A stretch of 35,377 nt of DNA from positions 1 to 35,377 of IMG/VR virus record IMGVR_UViG_3300001472_000062. One strand, written 5' to 3'. Every line of letters begins with the position of its first letter. Position 1 is the first letter of the stretch. The notes under the pieces were generated by a model. It saw nothing but the letters and a program-made list of their open reading frames with translations, was not told the DNA's origin and did not search any database. Origin of the DNA: a virus. The position numbers were made by a program, and so were the translations under genes. This document shows positions 21,349-31,100 of the stretch, piece after piece.

Positions 21349-22599
21349 ATGGCTGCTCAAAATAACAATCTACTAACTGATGATGTAATTGCTAAAGAAG
21401 CATTGCGTCTACTTAAAAACAACTTGGTTACTGCTAAGTTGGTTTATCGCAACTATGAAAAAACGTTTGGTAAAGTGGGTGATACCATTCGCTTAAAACT
21501 TCCTTACCGTGTTAAAGCCGCTGATGGTCGTACCTTGGTTAAGCAACCAATGGTTGATCAGACAATCCCGTTTAAGATTGACAAGCAACACCACGTTGGA
21601 CTTGAGTACACTGTTAAGGATAAGACCCTTGACATTATGGACTTCTCTGAACGTTACCTGAAGTCGGGCATGATTCAGATCGCTAACAAGATTGACCGCA
21701 ATATCTTGCTTACCCTGAAAAAAGCATTCCACACTTCCGGCACTCCCGGTGTTCGCCCTGGTAAGTTTATCGACTTTGCTAACGCTGGCGCTAAACAGAC
21801 CACTTACGCCGTTCCTCAAGATGGTATGCGTCATGCGGTACTTGACCCGTTCACTTGCGCTTCGCTATCTGATGAAGTAACCAAGCTATTTAAAGAAAGC
21901 ATGGTTGAGCAAGCGTATAAGATGGGCTATCGCGGTAAGGTGTCTGAGTACGACACTTACGAATCTCAGAACTTGCCTAAACATACTGTTGGTGATCACG
22001 GCGGCACTCCTTTGGCTGGTGCTGGCGCTAACGGTTCAGTTATCACTATGACTGGCGGTACGGCTTCAACAACTGGCTTTTTGAAGGTTGGTGATGTGTT
22101 TACCGTTGCTGGTGTTTTTGGTGTTAACCCACAGAACTATGAAACAACTGGCTTGCTTCAAGAGTTCGTTGTTACTGCTGACGTTGATACTGATGGTGCT
22201 GGCGCCGCTTCAATTAGTGTGTTCCCTGCATTGAATGACGGTACAGCAACAATCAATAACGCTGAAGGCGACCCAATCAGTACGAAAGCTTACCAAAACA
22301 TTACAGCCCTTCCTGTTGCTGGTGCGGCTATCACTATTGCTGGTGCGGCTAATGCAACATACGAACAAAACTACCTGTTCCACCGTGATGCTATCGCCCT
22401 TGCAATGATTGACCTTGAGCTACCACAATCAGCGGTTATCAAGTCTCGTGCTGCGGACCCTGAAACTGGTCTGTCACTTACTCTTACTGGTGCTTATGAT
22501 ATTAATGAGCAAACAGAGATTCACCGTATTGATGCTGTTTACGGCACCGATTTGATTTACGGTGAGCTTGCCCTTCGTATGTGGGGCGCTGCTCAGTAA
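21349..22599 (+). CDS. Major capsid protein, P22 coat-like
   Basis: A 416-residue coat protein of the P22 gp5 family (HK97 fold). Typical segments are LTDDVIAKEALRLLKNNLVTAKLVYRNY (LLKNNLVTAKLVYRNYEKTF), VGDTIRLKLPYRVKAADG, DIMDFSERYLKSGMIQIANKID, and LPKHTVGDHGG, followed by an inserted Ig-like or telokin-like domain rich in G, T and V (about residues 225-330), then NYLFHRDAIALAMIDLELP and the C-terminal DAVYGTDLIYGELALRMWG. A perfect AGGAGG ribosome-binding site lies before the ATG, fitting the most abundant virion protein. A strong terminator follows. Confidence 0.95.
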   Translation: MAAQNNNLLTDDVIAKEALRLLKNNLVTAKLVYRNYEKTFGKVGDTIRLKLPYRVKAADGRTLVKQPMVDQTIPFKIDKQHHVGLEYTVKDKTLDIMDFSERYLKSGMIQIANKIDRNILLTLKKAFHTSGTPGVRPGKFIDFANAGAKQTTYAVPQDGMRHAVLDPFTCASLSDEVTKLFKESMVEQAYKMGYRGKVSEYDTYESQNLPKHTVGDHGGTPLAGAGANGSVITMTGGTASTTGFLKVGDVFTVAGVFGVNPQNYETTGLLQEFVVTADVDTDGAGAASISVFPALNDGTATINNAEGDPISTKAYQNITALPVAGAAITIAGAANATYEQNYLFHRDAIALAMIDLELPQSAVIKSRAADPETGLSLTLTGAYDINEQTEIHRIDAVYGTDLIYGELALRMWGAAQ

Positions 22600-22611
22600 G
22601 CAACAACCGAT

Positions 22612-22636
22612 AAGGCCCAAGGACGGGCCTTTTATT
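22612..22636 (+). terminator. Intrinsic terminator after the coat gene
   Basis: AAGGCCC (22612-22618) pairs with GGGCCTT (22625-22631) around a 6-base loop and runs into TTTATT. It follows the coat stop by 12 bases and should lower expression of the tail genes relative to coat. Confidence 0.82.
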
Positions 22637-22660
22637 CATTAGATAGAGAGAGTAATTAAT

Positions 22661-23197
22661 ATGTCAAAGTTATGGATGTATCACGCTAACTGCCCTAAAG
22701 GTGAAATTGTTAACCTGTCTCAAGCTGAACAATTAGAGCAAGACGGTTGGGTTAAGTCTCCGGCGCTTCTTGATTTGCCTAAAGAAGATAACGCCGCCAA
22801 GATGGACGCTGATCAGATTGAACGTGCGCGACCTGAAGATCTTGTTGGCCTGGTTAAAACAATGGGCTTTAAGGTTTTATCTGAAGTTGAATTTGAAGCT
22901 GAAATGAATAAGGCAAAGTTTAGCGCTGTACCTGTCACCATTGAGTCATTCAGTGATGAAGAGTTAATTGCTGAAGCTGAGCGCCGTGGCCTTAAAGAGT
23001 CAAAACAAGCTGAAGGTCAAGAAGGCGAGCACGATCTTGATGTTCTATACGCGCAGTTTGAAGAAAACCCTGAATCACTAACCAAAGCTGAGCATGTTGT
23101 TCTTGGCAACACTCTTTATAGCTTAGGTCTTCGTGAGAACATGAAAGAAGACACTCTGATCGAGAAAATCAAAGCGGCAATGAACGGAGCTGAATAA
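22661..23197 (+). CDS. Hypothetical protein between coat and tail accessory genes
   Basis: A 178-residue acidic protein. The N-terminus (KLWMYHANCPKGEIVNLSQAEQLEQDGWVKSPALL, seen as KLWMYHANCPKGEIV then GWVKSPALLDLP) is a small unit common in phage proteins encoded after coat genes; a charged middle is followed by a four-helix C-terminal part with LDVLYAQFEENPESLTKAE and VVLGNTLYSLGLRENM. Function unknown; possibly a head completion or minor virion protein, from position alone. AGAGAG lies before the ATG. Confidence 0.75.
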   Translation: MSKLWMYHANCPKGEIVNLSQAEQLEQDGWVKSPALLDLPKEDNAAKMDADQIERARPEDLVGLVKTMGFKVLSEVEFEAEMNKAKFSAVPVTIESFSDEELIAEAERRGLKESKQAEGQEGEHDLDVLYAQFEENPESLTKAEHVVLGNTLYSLGLRENMKEDTLIEKIKAAMNGAE

Positions 23198-23198
23198 C

Positions 23199-23948
23199 AT
23201 GGCTACTACGGTAGGGGATATTATTCGCAGTTCAATGCGTAAAATTGGCGTTCTTGCTGCTGGCGAACCCCTGCCAGCCAATGAAGGTGATGACGCTTTA
23301 CAGGTGTTTGCTCAAATGGTCGATGCCTGGACCAATGAAACGCTACTTATCCCGGTGGTGAATGTCGTCACCTTTCAGCTTACTAACGATGTATCTGAAT
23401 ACACTATTGGTATTTATCCTGAACCAAAGCCGGACCCGTTACCAATCAACCATATTGAAACCGCAAGGCCAGAAAAGATACTGGCCGCTTTCATTCGTGA
23501 TCAATACGATACCGACTACATTCAAGAGGTCATTGACGTTAAGACCTTCTCACGAATTAGCCGTAAAACGAACGCTTCACGCCCATCTCGCTTCTATGTT
23601 CGTGAAGGCTGGCCGTTAAACACCATATTGTTTGAGTCTGTGCCGTACTCTTCAGAAACTCTTCACCTTGAGGTTGTCCAGCCATTAAGCGAGATACTTC
23701 CGGCGGCTTGCCTAACTGAAGTGATTAACTTGCCTCCTGGTTACGAGCGAGCGCTTATCTATAACCTTTGCCTTGATCTTGCCGATGAATGGGGCAAACA
23801 ACCAAGTGCGGCTATTGCTACCCATGCTGTTGAAGGTAAGAAGTGGCTGAAGCGTAATAACTACCGTGATCTTGTTCTTGGAATGGATCGCGCCGTTGCT
23901 ACTCAGCGCAAAGGTATTGGTACTTATATTATTGAGCAGGGGCCATAA
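23199..23948 (+). CDS. Tail accessory factor, P22 gp4-like
   Basis: A 249-residue protein that matches the P22 gp4 family: TTVGDIIRSSMRKIGVLAAGEP at the start, then a segment with ALQVFAQMVDAWTNETLLIP, FTFQL-like VTFQLTNDVSEYTIG, and late LPPGYERALIYNLCLDLADEW. In P22 gp4 binds the portal ring after packaging and provides the platform for gp10; some members also have muramidase activity, which I cannot judge here. It is longer than P22 gp4 (166 residues), as in many relatives. Start follows the previous stop by one base with CGGAG upstream. Confidence 0.9.
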   Translation: MATTVGDIIRSSMRKIGVLAAGEPLPANEGDDALQVFAQMVDAWTNETLLIPVVNVVTFQLTNDVSEYTIGIYPEPKPDPLPINHIETARPEKILAAFIRDQYDTDYIQEVIDVKTFSRISRKTNASRPSRFYVREGWPLNTILFESVPYSSETLHLEVVQPLSEILPAACLTEVINLPPGYERALIYNLCLDLADEWGKQPSAAIATHAVEGKKWLKRNNYRDLVLGMDRAVATQRKGIGTYIIEQGP

Positions 23949-23949
23949 C

Positions 23950-25323
23950 ATGCAAAGAGAGATACCGCTTGCGGCCAACACTTCAGAGCAGGACATATCA
24001 GGCAATGAGTTGCTTGTTAACGTGTATCCTCGCGCCTCAGCTGGTGGTAAATATCCATTCAACCTAATTAATACGCCAGGGCTCGCATTCTTTTGTGAGC
24101 TTCCTACGTTCCCAGTGCTTGGCCTTCATAACAATAAAGGTCGCGTGTTTGCCGTCACTCCTTCAAAAATGTACGAGATATTTAAGAACGGAACATTTAA
24201 AGAGTTAGGTGATGTTGATCTTAAAGGTCGTGTTGTTATGGAGGATAACGGTATTCAGGTTGTTGTAGTTGATGGTTTCAAGGGCTTCTACTATGACGCT
24301 AACACAGAAGAAGTAGATCAGATAACTCATGAAGCTTTCTATCCAGCTTCTACAGTTACTTATCAAGACGGTTACTTTCTGTTTGACCGCAAAGGGACGG
24401 GCCAGTTCTTTATTTCTGAACTGCTTAATGTTGACTTTGATCCGTTAGATTTTGCTACCGCTGAAGGTCAACCTGACAATCTTGTTGCCGTTCTTAGTGA
24501 TCACCGTGAAATATTCCTGTTTGGTGAAGATACGATTGAAGTTTGGTATAACTCCGGTGCCTCTGATTTTCCTTTCGAGCGAAATCAGGGCGCATTCATT
24601 GAAAAGGGTTGCGGTGCTCGTTACTCAGTAGCAAAACAGAATAATACCGTTTACTTCATAGGTTCTGACTTGATGGTTTATCAAATGACTGGTTACACGC
24701 CAGTAAGGATAAGCACTCATGCAGTTGAGAAGACACTTAAAGACGTTGATCTAAGTGATGCGTTTGCCTACACGTATCAGGATGAAGGGCATTTGTTTTA
24801 CGTGCTAACTATTCCAAGTAGAGATATTACCTGGTGTTACGACATTTCAACGGGTGCCTGGCATGTTAGGCAGTCTTACCAGTTTGGCCGCCACCAGTCT
24901 AACAATGCGATCTTCTTTGATTCAAAAACTTTGGTTGGTGATTTTCAGAATGGTCGAATCTATCAAATGGCTGGTAACTTCTACACTGATGACGGTGAGC
25001 CTGTAGTTCGTGAATTTGTTTTGCCTACCGTTAACAATGGTCGAGAGTTCTTAACCGTTGATAGCCTGGAGTTTGATATGGGTACTGGTGTGGGCCTTAT
25101 CAGTGGTCAAGGTAACGACCCTGAACTTCGAGTTTATTTCTCTAAGGATTCAGGGAAAACTTACAGCGAAAGTTTTAAACGTGGTCGCATTGGTAAGGTT
25201 GGCGAATATTTAACAAGGGCCAAGGTTAACCGCTTTGGTGCTGCTAGGCAGTTCACCTTTAAGGTTGAAATATCAGATCCGATACCGATTGACATTGGCG
25301 GTGCGTGGGTTGAGGTTCGATAA
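23950..25323 (+). CDS. Packaged DNA stabilisation protein / tail hub, P22 gp10-like
   Basis: A 457-residue protein, close to the 472 residues of P22 gp10, and directly after the gp4-like gene. Family features are LAANTSEQDISGNELLVNVYP at the start, TPGLAFFC, a repeated beta-propeller pattern (VVMEDNGIQVVVVDG, VTYQDGYFLFDRKGTGQFF, LVAVLSDHREIFLFGEDTIE, VYFIGSDLMVYQMTG), and a C-terminal beta domain with DPELRVYFSKDSGKTYSE. It caps the head with the gp4 ring and holds tail needle and spikes. ATG 23950 is chosen; an in-frame upstream ATG lies within the gp4-like gene. Confidence 0.94.
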   Translation: MQREIPLAANTSEQDISGNELLVNVYPRASAGGKYPFNLINTPGLAFFCELPTFPVLGLHNNKGRVFAVTPSKMYEIFKNGTFKELGDVDLKGRVVMEDNGIQVVVVDGFKGFYYDANTEEVDQITHEAFYPASTVTYQDGYFLFDRKGTGQFFISELLNVDFDPLDFATAEGQPDNLVAVLSDHREIFLFGEDTIEVWYNSGASDFPFERNQGAFIEKGCGARYSVAKQNNTVYFIGSDLMVYQMTGYTPVRISTHAVEKTLKDVDLSDAFAYTYQDEGHLFYVLTIPSRDITWCYDISTGAWHVRQSYQFGRHQSNNAIFFDSKTLVGDFQNGRIYQMAGNFYTDDGEPVVREFVLPTVNNGREFLTVDSLEFDMGTGVGLISGQGNDPELRVYFSKDSGKTYSESFKRGRIGKVGEYLTRAKVNRFGAARQFTFKVEISDPIPIDIGGAWVEVR

Positions 25324-26027
25324 TGGCAGATAATAACGCTGAAAACTTAGTATCAAAACCGCCGCTTCAGGTTAAACTTATTGATCAGAATGGTTTAATG
25401 AATCGCGCCTGGTCTGTTTGGTTTCGTGACTTATATCGCCGTGTTGCCTACAAAGGTGGTAACGCTATTGACGATAACATTGAAGACATTGACGATCTTA
25501 TCGCTGCTGTTGAAGCTAACATAATAGCAATAGCAGCCAATAAAGAAGCGATTGAAGAAAACGCATTATCTATTGCTCAGAACGCTGAGGACATTGCTAC
25601 TAACTCAGAGGCTATTGTTCAAAATGCTTTGGCAATTGCAGAGAACGTAATAAATATAGAGGCCAACGCACAAGCAATAGTATTACTTGCTAATAGCATT
25701 GATTCTCATATCAATGCTTTCCAAGCTCACGGATCCAATGGTGATATAGTTGGCTTTAATGATACAGCTACTGAATCAACTGTTGGGCTTGTTGCTAGAA
25801 TGGCCTCAATAGCTGACGCAGTAGAAACAACGGTTGATATTACTACTGCTGACATTGGCGCAGCTCCGGCAGCTTACGATCAGGCTTATACTCAATCGGT
25901 GACAGATTTAACAAACGAAAACAAAGCAGCAATAAATCAACTGGCTTCAGACCTTAACGATGCTATTGCGGTTCTTAACAACTTACTGGCAGAAAGCAAG
26001 TCTTCCGGCCAGATGACAACGCCATAG
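25323..26027 (+). CDS. Tail needle-like trimeric coiled-coil protein (P22 gp26 position)
   Basis: A 234-residue protein. The N-terminus (PPLQVKLIDQNGLMNRAWSVWFRDLYRRV) (PLQVKLIDQNG, then RAWSVWFRDLYRRV) resembles the portal-hub-binding end of short-tail needle and fibre proteins. Residues 45-125 are an almost unbroken heptad series with N and I/A at regular places (ANIIAIAANKEAIEENAL, then SIAQNAEDIATNSEAIVQN), the pattern of a trimeric coiled coil. A small domain follows and the end is again helical. In P22 gene 26 occupies the same place and plugs the DNA channel. Sequence similarity to gp26 itself is not evident, so the role rests on order and coiled coil. ATG overlaps the previous stop. 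Confidence 0.75.
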   Translation: MADNNAENLVSKPPLQVKLIDQNGLMNRAWSVWFRDLYRRVAYKGGNAIDDNIEDIDDLIAAVEANIIAIAANKEAIEENALSIAQNAEDIATNSEAIVQNALAIAENVINIEANAQAIVLLANSIDSHINAFQAHGSNGDIVGFNDTATESTVGLVARMASIADAVETTVDITTADIGAAPAAYDQAYTQSVTDLTNENKAAINQLASDLNDAIAVLNNLLAESKSSGQMTTP

Positions 26028-26034
26028 GGATAAC

Positions 26035-26595
26035 ATGAACGAGACAAACACAAAGCTGGAAGAATCACGCTCACTGGCAATTGTTGCGGCTGTATCTTCA
26101 ATTGATATTGCTGAACGCTGTGGAAAGATTAACACACTTGAACAGGCCATGCTTCAGGAAGAGCAAGTTCCAATTGATGTTAACCACCGCTTTAATGGTG
26201 GCATTTATGCGCGTGAAATTACAATTCCTAAAGGTACACTGTTAACTGGTCGAATCCATAAGTTTGATCACTTCGATATTATGCTTAGTGGTGATATTTC
26301 CGTTTCAACCGATACCGGAGAAGTTAAGCGTCTTACTGGTTTGAATATCATGGAAGGCAAAGCTGGCAAGAAGCGAGCAGGATACGCGCACGAAGATACA
26401 CACTGGATCACGTTCCACTGTGCAGAAGAGCGTAACCCTGAAGAAATGTATGAATTTCTAACTTGCGGCTCATTTGAAGAGCTGGAAGAATTTAACTATT
26501 TACTTGAACAGGCAATGAAGAAAATTGAGCATGATGAAGCTGTATTAACTGAATGCGCTAAGGCTATCGTTGATAAGGGGGATTTATGTCAGTAG
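26035..26595 (+). CDS. Cupin-fold virion-module protein
   Basis: A 186-residue protein. Helix 1-45 (LAIVAAVSSIDIAERCGKIN) leads to a double-stranded beta-helix: GGIYAREITIPKGTLLTGRI, then HKFDHFDIMLSGDISVSTDTG, then RAGYAHEDTHWITFHCAEERN. Histidines near HKFDHFD and AHEDTHW could bind a metal. A C-terminal helix pair ends it. Cupin proteins of this type are common between tail and ejection genes in podophages, but their task is not known; the place matches P22 gp14 (head assembly) without sequence likeness that I can see. No large gap to the next gene, which starts within it. Confidence 0.78.
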   Translation: MNETNTKLEESRSLAIVAAVSSIDIAERCGKINTLEQAMLQEEQVPIDVNHRFNGGIYAREITIPKGTLLTGRIHKFDHFDIMLSGDISVSTDTGEVKRLTGLNIMEGKAGKKRAGYAHEDTHWITFHCAEERNPEEMYEFLTCGSFEELEEFNYLLEQAMKKIEHDEAVLTECAKAIVDKGDLCQ

Positions 26596-27275
26596 TTGCG
26601 GCGGCGGTTGTCGGTTCTGCTGTTGTTGGTGGGGTTTCTGCTTACCAGTCCGGCAAGTCTCAAGAGAAAGCAGCGAAAAGCGCTGCGGCTTCACAAGAAG
26701 CTATTGCTGATGAAAACGTTGCCCTTCAACGAGAGCTAGCAAACCAGCAACGTGAAGACTTTGCTCCCTGGCGTGATATTGGTGAGCAAGCATTAAATCA
26801 AATGTGGGCTGGCGTTCAGTCTGGAGAGTTTGAAGTTGGTGATATTGATGTAACAAAGGACCCTGGATACCAGTTTAGAATGGATCAGGGTGTCGAGGCG
26901 CTTGATAAGTCGGCGGCGGCTCGCGGTCGATTGTTGAGTGGTGCACAGCAAAAAGGTGTTACTGATTATGCTCAAAACGTAGCAAGCCAGGAATACGCTA
27001 ACGCTTATGCTCGAGAAGCCAATGAGAAGGCGCGTAAATACAACATGCTTTCAGGGTTGTCTTCTGGTGGTCAAGCTTCTGCTGCTGGTCAAGCTCAAGC
27101 CACAAGCCAGCTAGGGCAGCAAACAAGCAATATTCTTTCTAACTTAGGGCAGTCGCAAGCGCAGTCACAATACGCACAAGGCCAGGCTCGCGCTGGTGCC
27201 TATCAGGGCATGGCTCAGGCAGGGAACCAGGCGGCACAAAACTGGTTAATGTATAAAACTTTGGGGGCATCATAA
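26586..27275 (+). CDS. DNA ejection protein, P22 gp7-like
   Basis: A 229-residue protein, the same length as P22 gp7. N-terminal hydrophobic helix (VVAAAVVGSAVVGGVSAY) is followed by a Q/A/E-rich coil, then the conserved central segment FAPWRDIGEQALNQM, DPGYQFRMDQGVEALDKSAA, ARGRLLSGAQQKGVTDYAQN, and a glycine/glutamine/alanine-rich tail. gp7 is stored in the virion and ejected into the cell envelope as part of the conduit for DNA. The start overlaps the cupin gene by 10 bases with GGGGA ahead, and its stop overlaps the gp20-like start. Confidence 0.9.
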   Translation: MSVVAAAVVGSAVVGGVSAYQSGKSQEKAAKSAAASQEAIADENVALQRELANQQREDFAPWRDIGEQALNQMWAGVQSGEFEVGDIDVTKDPGYQFRMDQGVEALDKSAAARGRLLSGAQQKGVTDYAQNVASQEYANAYAREANEKARKYNMLSGLSSGGQASAAGQAQATSQLGQQTSNILSNLGQSQAQSQYAQGQARAGAYQGMAQAGNQAAQNWLMYKTLGAS

Positions 27276-28156
27276 TGGCGGCTAATCAATATGGTATCGA
27301 CTTAGGCGAGATATACCGAACTAAAGCAGCGGTTGAAGGTGCTCGAACTCAAAATAAACTATCAGGCTTAAAGCTTGGTGAAATGGAGCGTGAAATAGCA
27401 GAGAGGCCAGCAAAAGAGGCGGCTGCTGCTGAGCGTAAGAATGTGCTTACTGGCCTACGTCAAAAAGCTGTTGGTGGTGATGTTAGCGCACAGCAACAAT
27501 TACTAGCACTTGATCCTGAAGGTGGCGCAACGTTCATTGATGCAGTTACCAAGATGGATGATCGCAAGCTTAAAGCTACTCAGCGTTCAGTTGATGAAAT
27601 GGGCCAGCTTGCCGGGTACGTTCTTCAAGGTAAAACACCTGAAGAACAGGCTCGCCGTTATCAGTTAATGTATCAAGGCGTTTCGCCTGAAGTGCAATCA
27701 AAACTACCTGAACAATACGATCCGCAATTCATGGAGTTGTCACTATCTAAAGCTATGGCAATGGATAAGCTTCTTGAAAACCCTAAAGCCATTCAGGTCG
27801 GCGGTGAAGACGTTGTTTATAAAGCTGGCCGTGAAGTTGAGCGTAAAACTCGCCCGGTTAAAGCTTCCGGTACTGGCTCTGATGGTGGCGGCGTTAAGTC
27901 GGCTGATGAAAGCTTGATGTATCGCCAGTCTGTTGAATTGCTTGGTGGCCTGTTTGATCAGGCTGGTAATATTACCAATCTTGATCCTACCGTTAGAAAC
28001 AAGGTCCAGGGCATTGCTACCGAAGCAACTAACATTTTCCGTGAAGGTGGTGTTACTCGATCACAAGCGGTTAAACAAGCGGCTCAGAAGTTTGGTCTTG
28101 AAGTTCCTGACGCTGGTAGTACAGTTGATGATAACGACCCTTTAGGTATTCGATGA
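27275..28156 (+). CDS. DNA ejection protein, P22 gp20-position
   Basis: A 293-residue, helix-rich, alanine/glutamine/lysine-rich protein starting with YGIDLGEIYRTKAAVEGART, a pattern typical of the second ejection protein in P22-like phages. The middle has LAGYVLQGKTPEEQARRYQL; a short flexible G/S segment at about residues 203-210 separates a C-terminal helical part with VKQAAQKFGLEVP. It is probably ejected with gp7-like and the giant protein to build the trans-envelope channel. Shorter than P22 gp20 (471). ATG overlaps the preceding stop. Confidence 0.8.
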   Translation: MAANQYGIDLGEIYRTKAAVEGARTQNKLSGLKLGEMEREIAERPAKEAAAAERKNVLTGLRQKAVGGDVSAQQQLLALDPEGGATFIDAVTKMDDRKLKATQRSVDEMGQLAGYVLQGKTPEEQARRYQLMYQGVSPEVQSKLPEQYDPQFMELSLSKAMAMDKLLENPKAIQVGGEDVVYKAGREVERKTRPVKASGTGSDGGGVKSADESLMYRQSVELLGGLFDQAGNITNLDPTVRNKVQGIATEATNIFREGGVTRSQAVKQAAQKFGLEVPDAGSTVDDNDPLGIR

Positions 28157-28162
28157 TAAACG

Positions 28163-28186
28163 AGCCCTTTAATTAGGGCTTTAATA
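28163..28186 (+). terminator. Terminator-like hairpin before the giant gene
   Basis: AGCCCT (28163-28168) pairs with AGGGCT (28175-28180) around TTAATT, then TTTAAT. Stem is short and the T-run weak, so partial termination or mRNA protection is more likely than a full stop. The giant gene starts 20 bases after the stem. Confidence 0.5.
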
Positions 28187-28199
28187 CAGGAGAGCCGCC

Positions 28200-31100
28200 G
28201 TGAGCGAGTTCATAAAAAGCTTCAGAGAACAAAACCCTCAATACAATGATATGGCTGATGATCAGCTAGTCACTGCGCTTCACAATAAATACTATTCAGA
28301 TATTCCAGTCGAACAGTTTAATCAAAAAATTGGCTTTCAAGTTGCACCGATTGACCCGGTTGTTAGTGATCCAGTAGCAGAACAAGAGCCTGGATTGATT
28401 GCACAGCCAAGGCCACAAGAATCAGTTGCGCCTATGACTGGTTACGGTGCTTCTTCAGATATTCCAATTCAACAACAAGAACCAATCCCACAGCAACAAC
28501 CTGTTGACGGCTTTACTGGTGCCGCAATAAAGGCGCCTGAAGAACAAAGCATGTTAGAGCTTGTTAGCGGCAAGCTTAAAAACTGGGCCGCTGGTGCTGG
28601 TGAGAGAGCTGGTGACGTTGGCGGCGCATTGCTTCAGACAATTGAAACGGTTGGAACTGGACTTGAACAGAAGTTTCCTATGGGCGGCCTTGTTTGGGAA
28701 GATGGTGACATTATCCCTTCTGTGCTTGATCCTGAAGAATGGGCTAAGCGAGAAGCTGAACCAATCTTAACTAAAGGTGCTGATGTTCTTAAAGATATTG
28801 ATCTTGGCTATCAAGAGAAAGTCGGATGGGAAGACGTTAAAAAATCATTCTCTGAAGGTGGCCCGTTATCCGGTAGCGCTTACGCTGATGTCCTTGAGTA
28901 TGGTATTGAGCAAGGCGTTAAATCGGTCCCTGACATGGTTGCGGCTATCTATGCCTTACCAACGTATATCTTTGCGCGTTCTGGCGAGATAGGAGAGCAG
29001 AGAGCGCAGAACAAGGGTAAAGAAAAGGCAGATCTTGAAGACGTACTTGAAGCGGCCCCTTTTGCCGTTGCATCTTCATTGCTTGAGCGTATCGGTGCTA
29101 AAGGCATTACCCAGGCTGGAAAAGAAGAGATCGGAAAAGAGATCTTGAAAGCTGGCATTAAAGAATCAACTAAGCGTGTTGCCGCTGCTGGCGGTAAAGC
29201 AATGACCAAAGAAGCGGCCACTGAAGCAATTCAGGAGGGCATGATTGAATATGTTGGTGAACGTTACGGCACTGACGTTGCAATGGATTGGAAAGAGGCA
29301 CTTGATCAGGCTGCGGCTGGCGCTGTTGCTGGTGGCGTGTTTGTTGGTACTGGCGGCGGTGTTATGGCTACCGCTAACGAGATCAACTATTCGCCTGAAA
29401 AGGTTATCGCTAAGCAGCTTGAAAAAGATATTGAAGCTACTGAGGTTGTAGGCACTGAGCAAGCGGCTATTGAAGCGTTATCACCTGAACAAGCTAAAAT
29501 CCAGCAAGAGCAAAAACCACAACAAAAACAAGAACTTAAAGAAAAAGAGGGAAAGGCTAAACCTGAGCCAGTAAAGCCAGTTGCAAAGCAAGAGTTTGAA
29601 ATTGATAAGGCTCAAACCACTGAGCAAGATCCTGTTGCGCTTGAACTTCCTGAAGAAAAGCCAGTTAAACAACAAATCGTTGGCAAGGAAGTTGTTGAGG
29701 CTCCGATTGAAGAAGTAACCATTAGTGAAGATGTGCCGCAATTCAAAGAGGGCGCTGACGTTAAAGGCGTTGTTGAACCATTAGGCGGCAAGTTTGAAAG
29801 AACTGGCGTTGCTCCTATTCAAATATGGATCCGTGAAGATGGTCGCAAAGAAGTGATCAGCGGTCGCCACCGTTTAGACTTAGCTGAACGCAGTGGAGAA
29901 AAAACAATCCCGGCTCAATATCATTATGAGTCTGAAGGTTTCGGAGCAGATCAGGCGGCTGTGCTTGATGCAATGCTTAACATTCGTGAAGGTCAAGGTA
30001 AGGTAAAAGATTATGTCGATTTCATCAAAGCAACAAAACCAAGAAAAGCGGAAGCAGACGCGCAAGGAATACTGGCAAGACAGACGGGCAAAAGGGCTTT
30101 CACAATCGCAACTGAAGGAAGTGATGCGCTCATTACCAGCCACCGAAACGATCAGCTAACTGATGAAGCTGCAACTCGCATAGCTGAAGCCGCACCACGC
30201 AATGAAAAACTTCAGGCTGTTGGTATCAAGGCCATTCAAGATGGTAAGTCTATTGCCGTTGCTGAGAACATGGTTAAAGCCGTTAAAACCATGACGGACG
30301 AAACCGCGCAGCAAAGCGGTGATCTGTTTGGGTTCGATGACTCGGCTATGGTTGAAGCTGAAAACCTGGCGAAAGCAGCAGTTAAGAAGCAAAGCGAAAT
30401 TCAAAAAACATTGTCGGCGGTACAAGGCGCAGCTAAGCGACCAGAGTTAGCCGCTAAAGAAGGCGTTGACGTTAAAAACCCTGAAGCTATTAAGGCCCGT
30501 ATTGCTGAATTGAAAGAGCAAAAGCGTGATTGGCAAAACTGGCACACTAACCCTAAGTTAACCCAAGAGCTTAAAGCTCAACCTGAAAAGGCGGTAACTG
30601 ATGAGAGGCCAGCGATCACGGAAGAAGCTAAAGCACCAACACCAGAGCCAGCGGCGCAGACTTTACCTAAAGAGAAAGATACCTTTACCAACTGGAACGC
30701 TAAAGATAGTGAAGGCGGTCCGGCTGAGCAGTCATTCAATCGCGGCGAGTATGCCAAAGCAGTGAAGAGCGACAAGGATAAAACTTTCTTTGATGGTGGT
30801 GAAATTGAAGGCATTTCTCAAGCTAAGCAGCAAGCCAAGATTAAAGGCGTATGGCATGACTTTGGTTCTATCGTTAAAGCTGATAAGCCTGAGCCAGTTA
30901 AAAAGCCAACTAAACCAATGTCTGAAGTTGTCGAGTCTGTTAGCAAGAAGAAAGGGAAAGGCTTAACTGATGCTGATAAAGTGCCAGCGCCTAAAGCTGA
31001 TTATGCCACTGAGCCAGCACAAGCTTATCGTTCTTTCATGGAATCGGTAGCCAATCAAACCGCTACTATTGCCGAAATTAAAGCCGATGCTGAAAGCCTG

